In this document: positions 21,017-33,620 of the stretch, one piece after another
Layout: every line of letters starts with the position of its first letter
How positions within the stretch are numbered: position 1 is the stretch's first letter
From: Garcia nutans
Taxonomy: Eukaryota > Streptophyta > Magnoliopsida > Malpighiales > Euphorbiaceae
NCBI GenBank assembly: GCA_947685225.1
Contig: CANTUV010000022.1
Location: 10,396,501 to 10,460,500 of the forward strand
Direction: 5' to 3'
DNA length: 64,000 nt
The notes under the pieces: generated by a model
The model's input: the letters and a program-made list of their open reading frames with translations, nothing else
Databases searched by the model: none
What the model was told of the DNA's origin: nothing
Program-made: the position numbers and the translations under genes

Positions 21017-22610
21017 TGGTAGGTGCAAATTAACCCTATATTTTCTATCATATTTAGCATGCAATTAACTTGAATTAATATATTATAAGCTTATTTATAT
21101 ACTTTTATTTTATTATTTTAGAATTAAGTTTAGTTTAAATTAATATCTTAAAGTGTGTATAAACTGGAATTTTTAGTCACAATTTGACCTTTAAAGATTA
21201 AAGTAAAATTTAGGTGGTCTTAAATTGACAAATTGGAAAAGTGATCCTCATAGAGTTGATAGAGAACGTCTTAAGATTTCCAAATAGATCTAATTTGTTA
21301 AATTCTGAATTCGTTTGGGCTTCCAACTAAAAAGTCAAAATTGGGCTTAAATGTCAGAAGCTGAAGTCCAGTCCGGGCCACTAATAATAATTGAGTCATA
21401 ACTTGGGGTTTTGGAGTTTGAATTAGGTGATTCAAAAGCCTAACATCATCTACTCTTCTAGAAATAAAACTTTTATGAAGGAGTAAATTGAAGATAAGGA
21501 GTATATCTGATAGAAATTGAGTTTTAATGTTGAATTCAAATTTTAAAATAGAAGTTGAGTAGGAGCAGGAGTCTGATTTGAATGAGCTAGTGGTGGATAC
21601 TAAGGGGGGACGTGAATAGTACAGAGGTGCAGCCATTCTAGAGTGTTAGACTACATTTTTTCATATTTTATTGAGAGTAAATTAATTTTAGCTCAATTGG
21701 AGATTAAAGAAAGAAGGAGATTACGCTAGAGAAAGACTTGGTTGTTCCTATCTGATTCTTCATCAACCTCATTTGAACTCTCTATTTAGTTTATATTTTC
21801 AAGTTTACATTTATTTTAATGCTTTGTTATTTTCTTGTTTTGAATATTATAATGGTGAACTTTGTGTTTTATTTCTTAATTTCTATTTTATCTAAGCTTA
21901 ATTTAGTTATGAGCAACTAATCCCTTTGTGGGATTAGGTGGATTTGGATATTTGAACTATAGGTTGATTATAATATATTAATATACATAGATTGATTTTC
22001 TTTTATCCTTGATTTGATAATTTTGGTTTAATTGATTAGCAATTGTTTGGTCACCAATTGTTAAATTTAAAGAATCATATAAAATACAAATGTTGAATGT
22101 GATTTTTTGATGTGGAATCATCAATCTTGAGTAATTAGTTTAGAGATAAATTAATTGCTTAAGGATCCATAAATTATATCTTGATTTAATTGAATTGGTC
22201 ATTGATTATTTGATATGAAAATAGTAATTTAATCATTGCCTAATTATATTTTCCTGGCTTGAGAGAGAAGTGGATGAATTGAGTGATATCGGATATCTAG
22301 AATTTAAGAATTAGAACTTAATGCTTTATTAATTAGACTTATAGTAAAAACTCCAATGAAACCTAATCCTACTCCTTTACCAATGATTATTTGAACACTT
22401 AGTTTAGAGTAATTGAATTGGATAGACTTAAATTAATTAGAAAAAAAATTAAATTGCAGCAAATTTCTAATTTTCAAATAATAGTTGATTTGAATTTTAG
22501 TTAATCAAATTAATCCTTCCATATGGGATCGACTCTTACTTTCACTATATTACTTGTTACGAGCTGTGCACTTGTAATTTTTAAAATCGATATATATAAA
22601 TTAATTAACA
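21017..22610 (+). repeat. 5' LTR of the Athila-type element
   Basis: Starts TGGTAGGTGCAAATTAACCC and ends AATTAACA. The 3' LTR starts TGATAGGTGCAAATT, the form usual for Athila. Confidence 0.95.
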
Positions 22611-22616
22611 AGTTTT

Positions 22617-22634
22617 TGGCGCCGTTGCTGGAAA
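22617..22634 (+). other. Primer-binding site, Asp-tRNA type
   Basis: TGGCGCCGTTGCTGG lies 7 bases after the LTR. The expected Athila site is TGGCGCCGTTGCCGGGGA, so the match is good over the first 15 bases with one change. Confidence 0.85.
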
Positions 22635-22727
22635 AAGAAAAATTAATTTGATAACTGTAAGTTTAAGGAGATTATTAATTTAAAATTTATTTTAATTGTT
22701 TTCTTTTATTTCTTCTGCAGAAATTTT

Positions 22728-24213
22728 ATGCGCAGTAATAGACAAGAGATTTTAGAGGATTTTAATTTGAAAATTAAAAAACAGTGCAGAGAAAATAATA
22801 GAATAAGAAAGGAGAGACTTCGCTGGAAAGAGAAGAAAGAGAATAAATTCGGGTACATGAGTCTATAGAAGAAGAAAGTAGGATTGAAGAAGGAGAAGCT
22901 AGTGAAGAAGAAGTTAACATGGTAGATCCACAAGATCAAATTCAACCAAGAAATCTAATTCTGAGAGAACACGCCATGCCCAATGCTCAAATTGGGTCAA
23001 GCATCACTTGACCTGCAGTGAATGCTAATAATTTTAAACTTAAACTAGCTCTCATCAATATGGCTCAACAACAACTTTTCTATAGCTTGAACCAAAAAGA
23101 TGCTATTGCTCACTTGACAAAGTTTCTAGAAATCTGTGACACGATCAAGATGAATGGAGTCAGTGATGATAAAATTAGACTATACCTTTTTCCTTTTTCA
23201 TTAAAGGACAAGGTAAAAGCTTGATTGCAAGGACAAGATGCTTGAAGCTTCACCACTTGGGATAATCTGTCTAAGGGATTTTTGGCAAAATATTTTTCTC
23301 CTAAAAAAACTTTAAAATTCAGAAATGACATAACCAGTTTTGTGTAGTATGATGGTGAATCACTTTATGAAGCTTGGGAGATATTTAAAGATCTTCAACG
23401 GAAGTGCCCTCACCATGGAATTTTAAAATGGCTGATTGTGAAAACATTCTATAATGGAATAAAAGGGCCATTGAGAAGTATAATAGATGCAGTTGTTGGA
23501 GGTGCTCTTATGAACAAAAATACAGTTGAAGCAATGGAGTTGCTTGAGTATATGGCAGCAAACAACTATCATTGGTCCAGTGAAAGGTCTTTACCTAAGA
23601 AGGTAGTGGGTGTATATGAAGTAGATGGAATTTCATTACTTACAGCAAAGGTTGATGCCTTAGCTAGAAAATTGGAGCATGTGAATCTTACTACTACAAG
23701 TTGTGAAGGATGTGGTGGTAGTCACCACTCTTTTGAATGCCCAGCTCATAATCAAATAAATTTTATGGGGAATCAAAATAGAGCTCAACCAATGCCTTAT
23801 GGAAAGACATACAATCCCAGTTGGAAAAATATCCTAATTTGGCATGGGGTGGAAATCAAGGTAATCAAGAAAATCAATTCAACCAAAGAGGAATGTACAA
23901 ACCTCCATTTCCTAATAGGGGTCAAGGTCAAGCTAATTATCAAGACAACAAAATGGGTTATGAAGCTGCTTTAGAAATTTTTTTTACTATTTCTAGTGAA
24001 AGGTTTAAAAAAATAGATAAGCAATATGATCGATTGGAAGGTAGGATGGATCAAATTGCAAATCAAACAAGGAACCTTGAAGTGCAAATTAGGCAAATAG
24101 CTACTTCTTCTAATTCAAGAAGTCAAGATTCTCTTCCTAGTAAAATAGAAATAAATCCCAAGGAGTATTGTAGAGAAATTATGCTTAGAATTGGGAAAGA
24201 GTTACAAGAGTAG
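22728..24213 (+). pseudogene. Athila gag
   Basis: Starts at ATG 22728 (MRSNRQEILEDFN) with a charged N-terminus. A retrotransposon Gag domain follows in pieces: DAIAHLTKFLEICDTIKMNG (about 23100-23157), LYLFPFSLKDKVKA, TTWDNL, LAKYF, DGESLYEAWE and TFYNGI (about 23440). After it come LLEYMAANNYHWSSER and a Cys/His cluster CEGCGGSHHSFECP (about 23704-23745). Several stops and frame changes interrupt it. In a live element Gag forms the virus-like particle. Confidence 0.85.
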
Positions 24214-24410
24214 TTCCAATGAAGGTTGAATCAGAAAGAGAAAATGAAGTAGTTAAGGAAGATAAAAAAAATAAAGAAAATGAGACTCAAAATGAAGAAA
24301 GTAAGACACTCTCACCAAAGAAAGAAGTTAAGCCTTATGTGCCTCCAATACCATTTCCTCAAAGGCTTCAAAAGCAAAAAGTGGAAAAATAATATGAAAA
24401 ATTTCTTGAA

Positions 24411-27400
24411 GTGTTTAAACAATTGAGAATTAGCATTCCTTTTGCAGATGCTCTAGCTCAAATGTCTTCATATGTTAAATTCTTGAAGGAGATTATTTGT
24501 AGCAAGAGATCCATTGAAGAAAATGCGAGAGTTGCCCTAACTGAAGAGTGTAGTGCAGTGATTCTCAACAAACTTCCATCCAAATTGAAGGATTCAGAGA
24601 GTTTTTTTATACCTTATACCATTGGTGATTTTAATTTTAGTAAAGCTTTATGTGATTTAGGTGTTAGTCTAATGCCAAACTCCATTTGCAGAAAACTTGG
24701 ATTAACCGACTTGAAATCAACAAGGATGACATTGCAATTAGCTGATCGTTCAGTAAAATTCCCTTTGGGAATCATTGAAAATGTTTTGATTAAAGTTGAT
24801 AAAAAATTTTATACCTGTTGATTTTGTTATTCTTGAAATGGAAGAGGATATTGAAATTTCTCTAATTTTAGGGAGATCATTTTTTGCTACTGCAGGGGCA
24901 ATGATAGATGTTAGGGGAGGTAAGTTAACTCTGCAAGTAGGTAAAGAGAAAATAGAGTTCAATCTTAATGAATCCATGAAAGAACCTATGTTTATGGGTG
25001 ATTGTTTTAGAGTTGATGTTATTGATGACTTAGTTCAAGAAGCCTATGAAAAAGAGTTTAGAGATGACCCTTTAGAGGCTTGTTTAACTCACAGTGCAAC
25101 TTAAGAAGATGAAAATCAAGAGATTACAGCTTGTGCTTATACCTTGCAAATGACACAGTCCATAACTTTTAGGGGATTTGAAGAGATAGGAAAATCTACA
25201 CCTTTACCACCCCCTTCAATTGAGAGACCACCTATTATTGAGATGAAACCATTATCTTCTCATTTGAAAAATGTATTTCTAGGGTCCAATGAAAGCCTTT
25301 CAATAACTATAAATGCCAAATTATCTGAGGATCAATTAGAACAAACATTGGGTGTGGTTAGGCAATTTAAGAAGGCCATAGGATGGAGTATTTCAGATAT
25401 TAAAGGTATTAGCCCATCTTTGTGTATGCATAGAATTTGATGGAGAATGATTATAAATCAGTTGTGGATGCACAAAGAAGGTTAAACCCTAATATGAAGG
25501 AGGTGGTTAAGGCTGAAATTACTAAGCTATTAGATGCAGAAATTATTTATCCAATTTTGGATAGCCCTTGGGTCAACCCAATATATGTGGTACCAAAGAA
25601 AGGGGGGATGACAGTTGTTAAAAATGAAAAAAATGAGTTGATCCCATCTAGGACAATTATGGGTTGGCGAGTGTGTATATATTATAGAAAATTAAATAAA
25701 GCCACTCGTAAGAATCATTTTTTATTGCCTTTTATTGATCAAATGTTGGAGCGGTTAGCTGGTAATTAATTTTTCTGTTTGTTAGATGGATATTCAGGGT
25801 ATTTTCAGATATCAATAGCTCTAGAAAATCAAGATAAGATAATATTTACTTGTCCATTTGGTACCTTTGCTAATAGAAGGATGCCCTTCGATCTATGTAA
25901 TGTGCATGCTACATTTCAACATTGCATGATGGCATTATTTAGTGATTTTACAGAAATATTTATGGAGATTTTTATGGATGATTTTACTATTTATGGTACG
26001 TCTTTTGAAATTTGTCTGCAGAATTTAGCTAAAGTGTTTCAGAGGTGAGAAGAAAAAAATCTAGTGCTTAATTAGGAGAAATGTCATTTTATGGTTGAAA
26101 AGGGAATAATTCTTGGGCACAAAGTCTCTCAACCAGGAATTGAGGCGAGCAAGGCAAAAGTTGAAGTAATTGAGAAGTTGCCTCCACCGACAAACGTTAA
26201 AGGAATCTAAAATTTTCTTAGACATGCTGGATTTTATCGATGTTTTATTAAAGATTTTTCTAAAATTTCAAAACCTTTATGCCATCTATTAAGTAAAGAT
26301 GTTGATTTTTATTTTTCTAATGATTGTCTGATTACTTTTAATAGGTTGAAGAAAGCATTGACTACAACTCCAGTTATTGCATCTCCTTATTGGACCTTAC
26401 CTTTCAGGATCATGTGTGATACTAGTGAGTTTGCAATAAGAGCTATTCTTTGTCAAAGGAAGGAAAAAAGGTGCTATGCCATTTACTATGCCATCCGGTT
26501 GTTGGATGAAGCAGAAATCAATTATGCCACTATGAGAAAGAGATGCTAGCAGTGGTATATGCATTGGACAAGTTTAGGTCTTACATTATTGGGTCCAAAG
26601 TGATTGTGTTCACTGATCATGCTGCTATCCGTTACTTAATGAATAAGAAGGAGGCAAAGTAGCGTTTGATCCATTGGGTTTTACTACTTCAAGAGTTTGA
26701 TGTTGAGATAAAAGATAAGAAAGGAGTGAAAAATGTAGTTGCAGACCACCTTTCTCGATTAAAGATGATGAATAAAGATAAAAAGGATGTGCCAATTAAT
26801 GAGACCTTTCCGGATGAGTAATTGTGTGCAATGGAAGGTAGGTTGCTATGGTATGCGAATATTGTGAATTATTTGGTAGGCAATGTCATTCCCTCTGAGT
26901 TTAATTCAAATCATAAAAAGAAACTTTTCTTGGAGGCCAAGCACTATATGTGGGATAACCCATTATTGTTCAAGCATTATAGTGATGGGATAATCCATCG
27001 TTGTATTCCAGAGGAAGAATTCTAAGCTATTTTAGAATTTTTCCATTTTAAGGAGTGTGGCGGACATTTAAGTTCGTCAAATACAAAAGTGAAGGTATGG
27101 CAATCGAGATTCTTTTGGCCAATGATGTATAAGGATGCACATGAGTTTGTTAAGAGGTGTGATCGTTGCCAAAGAATGAGAAATATTTCGAGAAGAGATG
27201 ATATGCACTTGCACCCAATTTTAGAAGTTGAGTTGTTTGATGTGTGGGGCATAGATTTCATGGGACCCTTCCCATCTTCCTTTAGAAACCAATATATACT
27301 TATTGCAGTGGATTATGTGTCTAAATAGGTTGAGGTTATTGCTAGTCCAACTAATGATTCAAAGATTGTAAAAAAAATTTTGAAAAAGAATATTTTCACA

Positions 27401-28100
27401 AGGTTTGCTGTACCTCGAGCTCTCATTAGTGACGGTGGATCTCATTTTTGCAATAAGATTTTCGAAATACTTCTTAAGAAATATGGAGTCCATTACAAGG
27501 CAGCTACTCCATATCATCCTCAAACTAGTGGCCAAATAGAGATTTTCAACAAAGAGATTAAGTGGATCTTTGAGAAAATAGTAGGAAATTCTAGAAAGGA
27601 TTAGGCAATGAAGCTTGATGATGCACTATGGGCTTACCATACTGCTATGTCTCTTTATAGGTTAGTTTATGGGAAAGCTTGTCATCTTCCGGTTGAATTA
27701 GAACATAGAGCTTATTAGGCAATCCGAAACTTGAACATGGACATGAAAGCAGCAAGAGATAAAAGGCTTCTTCAAATTAGCCAACTTGAAGAACTCCGGT
27801 TTAATTCTTATGAAAATGCCAAATTATACAAGAAACGAGCAAAGGCTGGCATGATAAAAATATCCGGGCAATAACTTTTCATGAAGGACAACTTGTACTT
27901 CTTTTCAATTCTATATTTAAGCTTTTTCTAGGAAAACTCAAGTCAAGGTGGTTCGGTCCTTTCAAGGTTGTGAAAGTATATATGTCCAGAGCGGTTAAAG
28001 TTCATAATTTGAAAGAAACATTTACTGTAAATAGTCAAAGATTGAAGCCTTACTTCATTGGTGAACCAATTGAAAAGACATCAGTTTGCTACTTAAACGG
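24411..28100 (+). pseudogene. Athila pol: protease, RT, RNase H, integrase
   Basis: Protease region at about 24640-24950 (FSKALCDLGVSLMPNSICRKL, then LILGRSFFATAGAMIDVRGG). RT at 25437-26050 (SPWVNPIYVVPKKGG, WRVCIYYRKLNKATR, LDGYSGYFQI, FMDDF as the catalytic box). RNase H at 26346-26800 (LPFRIMCDTSEFAI, VFTDHAAIRYL, VADHLSRL). Integrase at 27040-27700 (zinc residues in ECGGH and CDRCQRM, then VWGIDFMGPFP, ISDGGSHFCN and HPQTSGQIEIFNKEI). At least ten stops or frame changes split the frame. No chromodomain follows, consistent with Athila. Confidence 0.9.
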
Positions 28101-28129
28101 TTGATCTTCATTGATTAAGTCGAGCTAAT

Positions 28130-28165
28130 GACTTTAAACAAGCGCTCTTGGGAGGCAACCGAAAT
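28130..28165 (+). other. Conserved Athila post-pol block
   Basis: Contains AAGCGCTCTTGGGAGGCAAC shortly after the pol end. I recall closely similar blocks after pol in Athila elements of other plants. Its function is unknown to me; it could act in splicing or RNA packaging. Confidence 0.5.
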
Positions 28166-28365
28166 TTCTATCCCTTAATTTTTGTATTCAGTAGCTTAAG
28201 TTTATTTGATAAATGTTTTAAATATTATTCATTAATTTTATTTGTTGGTTTTTGCAGATTAATATTTTAATTCATTAAGCAAATAGCAAAGTTGGAGAAG
28301 AAAGGGGCAAGAAAAGGTAAGTAATTTATTTCTTTATAAAAAGAAAAAAATGAAAAAATGAAGGT

Positions 28366-28600
28366 TGCGTGTCTATCGCGATCATGACGAATGTTGCTAT
28401 TGTGACAGAGGGAAAATTGGTCCCATCACAAGCGCGCTGTTGCGGTAACAACCTCTATCACGATCGTTCCATCTGGCGTGATCACAATAGACAGAGGAAG
28501 GCCCATCGCGCGAGCAGCAGCACTATTGCGCTGCTGTCGCTAAGACGCCTGTCGCAATCGCGACAGGTGTCTCAATTGCCACGAGACTGCAATTTAAAAA
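28366..28600 (+). repeat. CG-rich degenerate repeat segment of the Athila element
   Basis: A GC-rich island in AT-rich surroundings, full of related motifs such as ATCGCGATCATGAC, ATCACGATCGTT, GGCGTGATCACAATAGACAG and GTCGCAATCGCGACAGG. Several are palindromic around CGCG or GATC. It lies between pol and the env-like frame; no protein of known type is coded. Confidence 0.6.
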
Positions 28601-28814
28601 AAAAATTCAGTTTATTAAAGTCAATAAGCCTTTCTCTCTCCTTACTTTTCTTTTCATCTTCTTTTTCTTTCTCTCACTACCAAAACACTCTCTCAAATCC
28701 CTAACCTTTTTTCTCTCAAATCTACTCAAATCTCACCCAAATGCTTTATTTTTTTTCCTTAATCCATCGAATCCTACCTAAATATACTTTACCTATTCAT
28801 CAATTTCTTTAAAA

Positions 28815-30054
28815 ATGACTTCAAGAACTAAGAGTGTTGCAAAGAAAGTTTCTTCAAGGAAGGAAAAAGAGAAGGTTTCAAGTTCATCAAGGGATGAGGT
28901 AGATATATCTTCTCATTTTGAAGCTCCTTTTCCATTTTTTGATCAAGAAGAAGGTAAGAAATATCTCTTCCTATGCTTGAAAAATATTACTCCTTATAGA
29001 TATTTTAGCCATAGTATTTTTGAGCATTTGGGTCTAGATGATAGAATGAAATAACTATTTGCTAGATTAGGTTGGAAAAAAGTGTTTTAAAAGAAATATG
29101 ACACATATAGAGAACTCACTCTTGAATTTTTCACAACACTTAAAATGTCTAAATCTAAGGATAAAAATTTAGAGTGTCGAATGTTTGGTATTAATTATGT
29201 AATTGATCATGATGTTATGTTCAAAACTTTTGGCTTGCCTAAAGGAGGTGCTTGAACACATTCGAAAGAATTTCATGTTGACAAATTTTGGAAAACATTA
29301 ACTGGATTTAATTCATTCAATATAAGGAATGCACCTAATGGACTGATTCATGATCATAGTTTACTTTTATTGCATAAGTTTATGTGTCGTTATATTTTTG
29401 GTAAAAAGGAATGTGATAAAGTATCAGTACAAGAGTTTTGTATTGTATTATGCTTATAAGGTTAAAAAAGTGTCTACAACTTACAATATTTTTTCAAAGT
29501 TTCATATTTATTGCTCAACATCCTAAGAGTACTATTGCATTAGGACATATTATTACTGGATTAGCAGTTTATTTTAATATTTTAAATCCTAACAATACTT
29601 CAATGGAATGTATTAGTGGGGAGCCATATTCATTTGACACTTTATGTCGTACTGAGATTTTGGATGATGACAGTAGTTTAAGGGATCCCACAACGAGAAG
29701 GTGCTACAAGAAATTAATCCAAAGAGGTTCAAGTAGTATAGCACCAAGTGATCAACCAGTACATGAAAAAGAGATGATAAACAAGATGATGACAATGCAA
29801 ATGAGGAGCAAGGATGGCGACAAATTTTAAAGCGGCTCGATTCAATGGATGCAAAGAATCAGGAGATGAGCACGCAGTTAAACATTATGGAGGCGCAACA
29901 AAAGCAGTATGGCAATCAAAGAGGGACCATGAATCGCAGACTTATCAATATGGAAAGGAGTCAAACATATCACAATTGCAAGTTCATGAAGTATATGAAA
30001 CTTTCAGGATTGTCTGTTCCTTCGCCGACTCCCTCACCTCCATCTTTGCTATGA
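28815..30054 (+). pseudogene. Athila ORF-1 / env-like frame (third ORF)
   Basis: Starts MTSRTKSVAKKVSSRKEKEK, a basic Ser/Lys-rich N-terminus. Then come LGLDDRMK, YRELTLEFFTTLKM, FGINYVI, FGLPKGG, FWKTLTGFNSF and GLIHDHSLLLLHKFMCRYIFG, the pattern of the ATHILA ORF-1 family found between pol and the 3' LTR. A Gln-rich segment follows, then LSGLSVPSPTPSPPS, ending at 30054. Several stops and frame changes are present. Its role is unproven; it has been called envelope-like from position. Confidence 0.75.
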
Positions 30055-30299
30055 CTCAGGGAAGCTTTCATCCTTTCTATTTTTCTTATTATATTTTCTT
30101 TTTCATGTTATTTATTGTGCTTCTTGTATGTGATTTCGTATTTTTCATTGGAGACACTGATAAATTTAAAGTGTGGGAGGGGAGTGTATGTTTTGTTATT
30201 TATTTTATTAGTTAGTTTAATTTATATTTTGTGAAGTAGGTTTTTTTATTGTGGTTGTGTTTTCTTTGTTTTTGAAAGTTTAAAATTAATAGAAAAACA

Positions 30300-30415
30300 A
30301 AGAAGAATTTTCAAAATAAAAAAAATATATTTTTTTTATTTCAGATTTTGCGAAAAAGAAAATTGAAAAAAAATTCCAGATTTTTCGAAAAAAAGAAGAA
30401 AAAAATATGTAATAA
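30300..30415. repeat. Short A-rich tandem repeat in the Athila 3' region
   Basis: Two diverged units of CAGATTTT(G/T)CGAAAAA followed by A/G-rich runs. Non-coding. Confidence 0.5.
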
Positions 30416-30615
30416 TTATAATTATTATTAGGATTTGTTTAAATTTTAGTTAGCTATCTTAGTTTATCTAGGATTAAGTTATTATCTTTTATTTTGAATT
30501 TAAATTATTATCCTAGATAGATTAAGAGTTTATTTTTAATTAATAAACTTAAAGAATAAGAGTTTAATTAGAATTTCTTTTGTTGTTTGATTTAGGATTA
30601 GCCTTTATTTCTCCT

Positions 30616-30625
30616 CTATATAAGG
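30616..30625 (+). promoter_or_regulatory. TATA box ahead of the AT-hook ORF
   Basis: CTATATAAGG lies 55-64 bases before ATG 30680, in a C/T-rich context (TTTCTCCTCTATATAAGG). The spacing allows a leader of about 30 bases. Inferred from consensus and spacing only. Confidence 0.5.
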
Positions 30626-30679
30626 TTAAGCTCTTATCACTTTAACACATTATTAGCATAACCTTAGAAGAGAGAAAAG

Positions 30680-31055
30680 ATGAACAATAACGAGAAATCA
30701 TTTACTTGGGGTTGGTATGGGGATGACATATGGGATTCTGAAAAACTTTTTGTGAATCCACCTGTCGAAACACCCGAACAACTCATTGCCTTCTATGCTT
30801 TTAGGCGTGTTTATTCTGATCCTTATGAATACACTTTTGATCTCGATGAGATAGTAGAGAGGGAAAAGCTAGAGAAAGTATGGGAGAAAGTTGGATCCCC
30901 ACTTGATTTTGTAATTTTAGATGAGACCTCAGGTGAAGATGATGAACCTAAACCATTACCAACAAAAGAGCAAGAGAGGTAGGCCTACTAATTTGGAGAA
31001 GAAGAAAAGGGGTAGACCTCCAAAGATCCCTAAAAAGTTTAATTCGATGAAGTGA
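30680..31055 (+). CDS. Small acidic ORF with two C-terminal AT-hooks, inside the Athila element
   Basis: The open frame from ATG 30680 runs 100 codons to a stop at 30980. It begins MNNNEKSFTWGWYGDDIWDS, has ETPEQLIAFYAFRRVYSD in the middle and an acidic stretch ETSGEDDEPK near its end. If one A is taken from the A4 run at 30964-30967 the frame continues to 31055 and gains two AT-hook cores, KRGRP at 30972-30986 and KRGRP followed by PKIPKK from 31005. AT-hooks bind the minor groove of AT-rich DNA, so the ancestral product was probably a nuclear DNA-binding protein of about 124 residues. Almost every other frame of this element is broken, yet this one is open for 100 codons and has its own TATA box. 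I do not recognise the N-terminal part. It may be an accessory gene of this Athila group or captured host sequence. Confidence 0.55.
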
Positions 31056-32024
31056 CCATTAAGAAAGAAAAGGGAGATGTTTAGAAGTTTATAATTAACT
31101 CTTATTATTGTTGGTTTGAATTAAATAATTTTTAGATTATCTTTGTTTTTACTTAATTTTCTGTCTTTTTAGTTTTATTTGTACTAGATTTAATTTTTAA
31201 TTTTTAATAAATAATAGAACTTTATTTTTACTCTTACTTTGCAATCTATTTGGTTTATGATCTCTACTTATTTTTTACTTGTTATTAAGTGAGTTAATTA
31301 TTGTTATTTTAGATTTCAACTTGAAAATTGAATTCTTTTAGCTAAATTAAAATATTTTTTTAGTTATTCTCAATTTAACGCATAGAATGGATGAGATTAT
31401 GATCTTGAAAATTTTACAAATCATGAAAGTTTCTTTATTAGAATAATTATAATTGTTTTCAGGTAAGTCATAGTCTTTTGTGTTCATTGTAATGCCATAG
31501 ATTCTTGAGTTAGCATGTATCACTATTGTAATCAATTATTAAATTAGTGATGAAGAGAATTATGGATATTTAATTAATTTTTTTTATTATTACGAGATGG
31601 AGCTTAAGACGCATTCGTTGTTGATAAAAAGATGAAATGAAGCATAAAATGCATCCACCATAAAAAAATAAAAATGGGATGGAGCATAAAATGCACCCAT
31701 TGTGAAAAAAAGAAGCAAAAATAAGTATATTAAATACATAATTGTTATTAATCAGAAATTATTGAGTAGAATTGGCTACTTAGTAATACTTACTATATTC
31801 ATGGATTAATGGAATGATGGAATTGCTGCTTAATGTCCTAATAAATGAGTGTGCTTAGTTTGCAAAGTTATTCAAGATTATAATTCTTTGAATTTTATTA
31901 TTTTAAGTTAAGAATAATTGATTATTATTTTTCTTTAGTTGATTGAGTTTGATTGATTGTTAAAATTTGACTTAATAATGTTAATTTGCTTAAGGATAAG
32001 CAAAAGTTTAAGTGTGAGAGAATT
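31056..32024. other. Athila 3' untranslated region and purine tract
   Basis: AT-rich, no gene. At about 31595-31700 there are three diverged copies of GATGGAGCATAAAATGCA(T/C)CCA. The segment ends AAGTGTGAGAGAAT at 32010-32024, which serves as the polypurine tract directly before the 3' LTR. Confidence 0.6.
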
Positions 32025-33620
32025 TGATAGGTGCAAATTAACCCTATATTTTCTATTATTTTTAGTATATAATTGACTTGAATTAATCTACTCTAGGCTT
32101 TTTTATGTACTTTTTATTTCATTATTTTAGAATTAAGCTTAGTTTAAATTAATTTCTTAAAAGTGTGTATAAACTGAAATTTTTACGTATAATTTAACCT
32201 TTAAATCTTCAAGTAAAATTTTGGTGGTCTTAAAATATAAAATTGGAAAAGTGATCTTCATAAAGTTGATAGAGAATGTCTCAAGATTTCCAAAAAGGTC
32301 TGGTTTGTTAAATTCTGAGTTTGTTTGAGCCTCAAACTAAAAAGTCAAAATTAGGCTTAAATGTTAGAAGCAGAAGTCCAGTCTAGACCACTAATAATAA
32401 TTAGATAATAACTTGGGTTTTTAGAGTCTGAATTAACTGATTTAAAAGCCTAACATCATCTACTCTTCTGGACATAAAACTTTTATGAAGGAGTTAATTG
32501 AAGATAAGGAGTATATCTAATATAAAATTGAGTTTTAATTTTGAATTTAAATTTTAAAATAGAAGTTGAGTAGGAGTAGGAGTCTGATTTGAAGGAGCTA
32601 GTGGCTAGATACCAAGGGGGACGTGAATAGTAAAGAGGTGCAGCCATTCTAGAGTGTTAGACTACATTTTTTTCATATTTATTTTAGAGTAAATTAATTT
32701 TAGCTCAATTGAAGATTAAAGGAAGAAGGAGATTTCGCTAGAGGAAGACTTGGTCGTCTCTATCGGATTCTTCATCAACCTCGTTTGAACTCTCTATTTA
32801 GCTTATATTTTTAAGTTTATATTTTATTTAATGCTTTGTTATTTTCTTGTTTTGAATATTAGAATGATGAACTTTGTGTTTTGTTTCTTAATTTCCATTT
32901 TATCTAAGTTTAATGTAGTTATGAGCAACTAATCCCTTTTGTGGGATTAGGTGGATTTGGATGTTTGAACTATGGATTTGATTATAATATTTTAATATAC
33001 ATAGATTGATTTTCTTTTATCCTTAATTTGATAATTTTGGTTTAATTGATTAGCAATTGTTTGGCCACCAATTGTTAAATTTAAAGAATCATATAAAATA
33101 TGAAAGTTGAATGTAATTTTTGATGTGAAATCATCAATCTTGAGTAATTAGTTTAGAGATAAATTAATTGCTTAGGGATTCATAATTGATATCTTGATTT
33201 AATTGAATTGGTCATTGATTATTGACATGAAAATAGTAACTTAATCATTGCCTAACTATATTCCCCTCGCTTGAGAGAGAAGTGGATGAATTGAGTGATA
33301 TCGGATATCTAAGATTTAAGAATTGAAACTTAATGCATCATTAATTAGACCTATGGTAAAAACTCCAATGAAACCTAATCCTACTCCTTTACCATTGATT
33401 ATTTGAACACTTAGTTTAGTAATTGAATTGGATAGACTTAAATTAATTAGAAAAAAAAATAAATTGTTGCAAATTTTTAATTTTTAAATAATAGTTGATT
33501 TAAATTTTAGTTAATCAAATTAATCCTTCCCTGTGGGATTGACTCTTAGTTTCACTATATTACTTATTACGAGTTGTGAACTTACGGTTTTTAAAATTGA
33601 TATACATAAATCGACCAACA
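32025..33620 (+). repeat. 3' LTR of the Athila-type element
   Basis: Starts TGATAGGTGCAAATTAACCC, ends CGACCAACA; followed by the CTAAT target duplication. Confidence 0.95.

Larger units (their letters stand above)
21017..33620 (+). mobile_element. Athila-type Ty3 LTR retrotransposon, full length, 12.6 kb
   Basis: LTRs of 1594 and 1596 bp (21017-22610 and 32025-33620) are flanked by an exact CTAAT duplication (21012-21016 and 33621-33625). The primer-binding site is complementary to Asp-tRNA, as in the Athila lineage. Order: gag, protease, RT, RNase H, integrase, an ATHILA ORF-1/env-like region, a small AT-hook ORF and a purine-rich tract before the 3' LTR. Comparison of the first 175 bases of the LTRs shows about 14 percent difference by eye, with later parts closer, so this is not a recent insertion. 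Most frames have stops. Confidence 0.95.
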
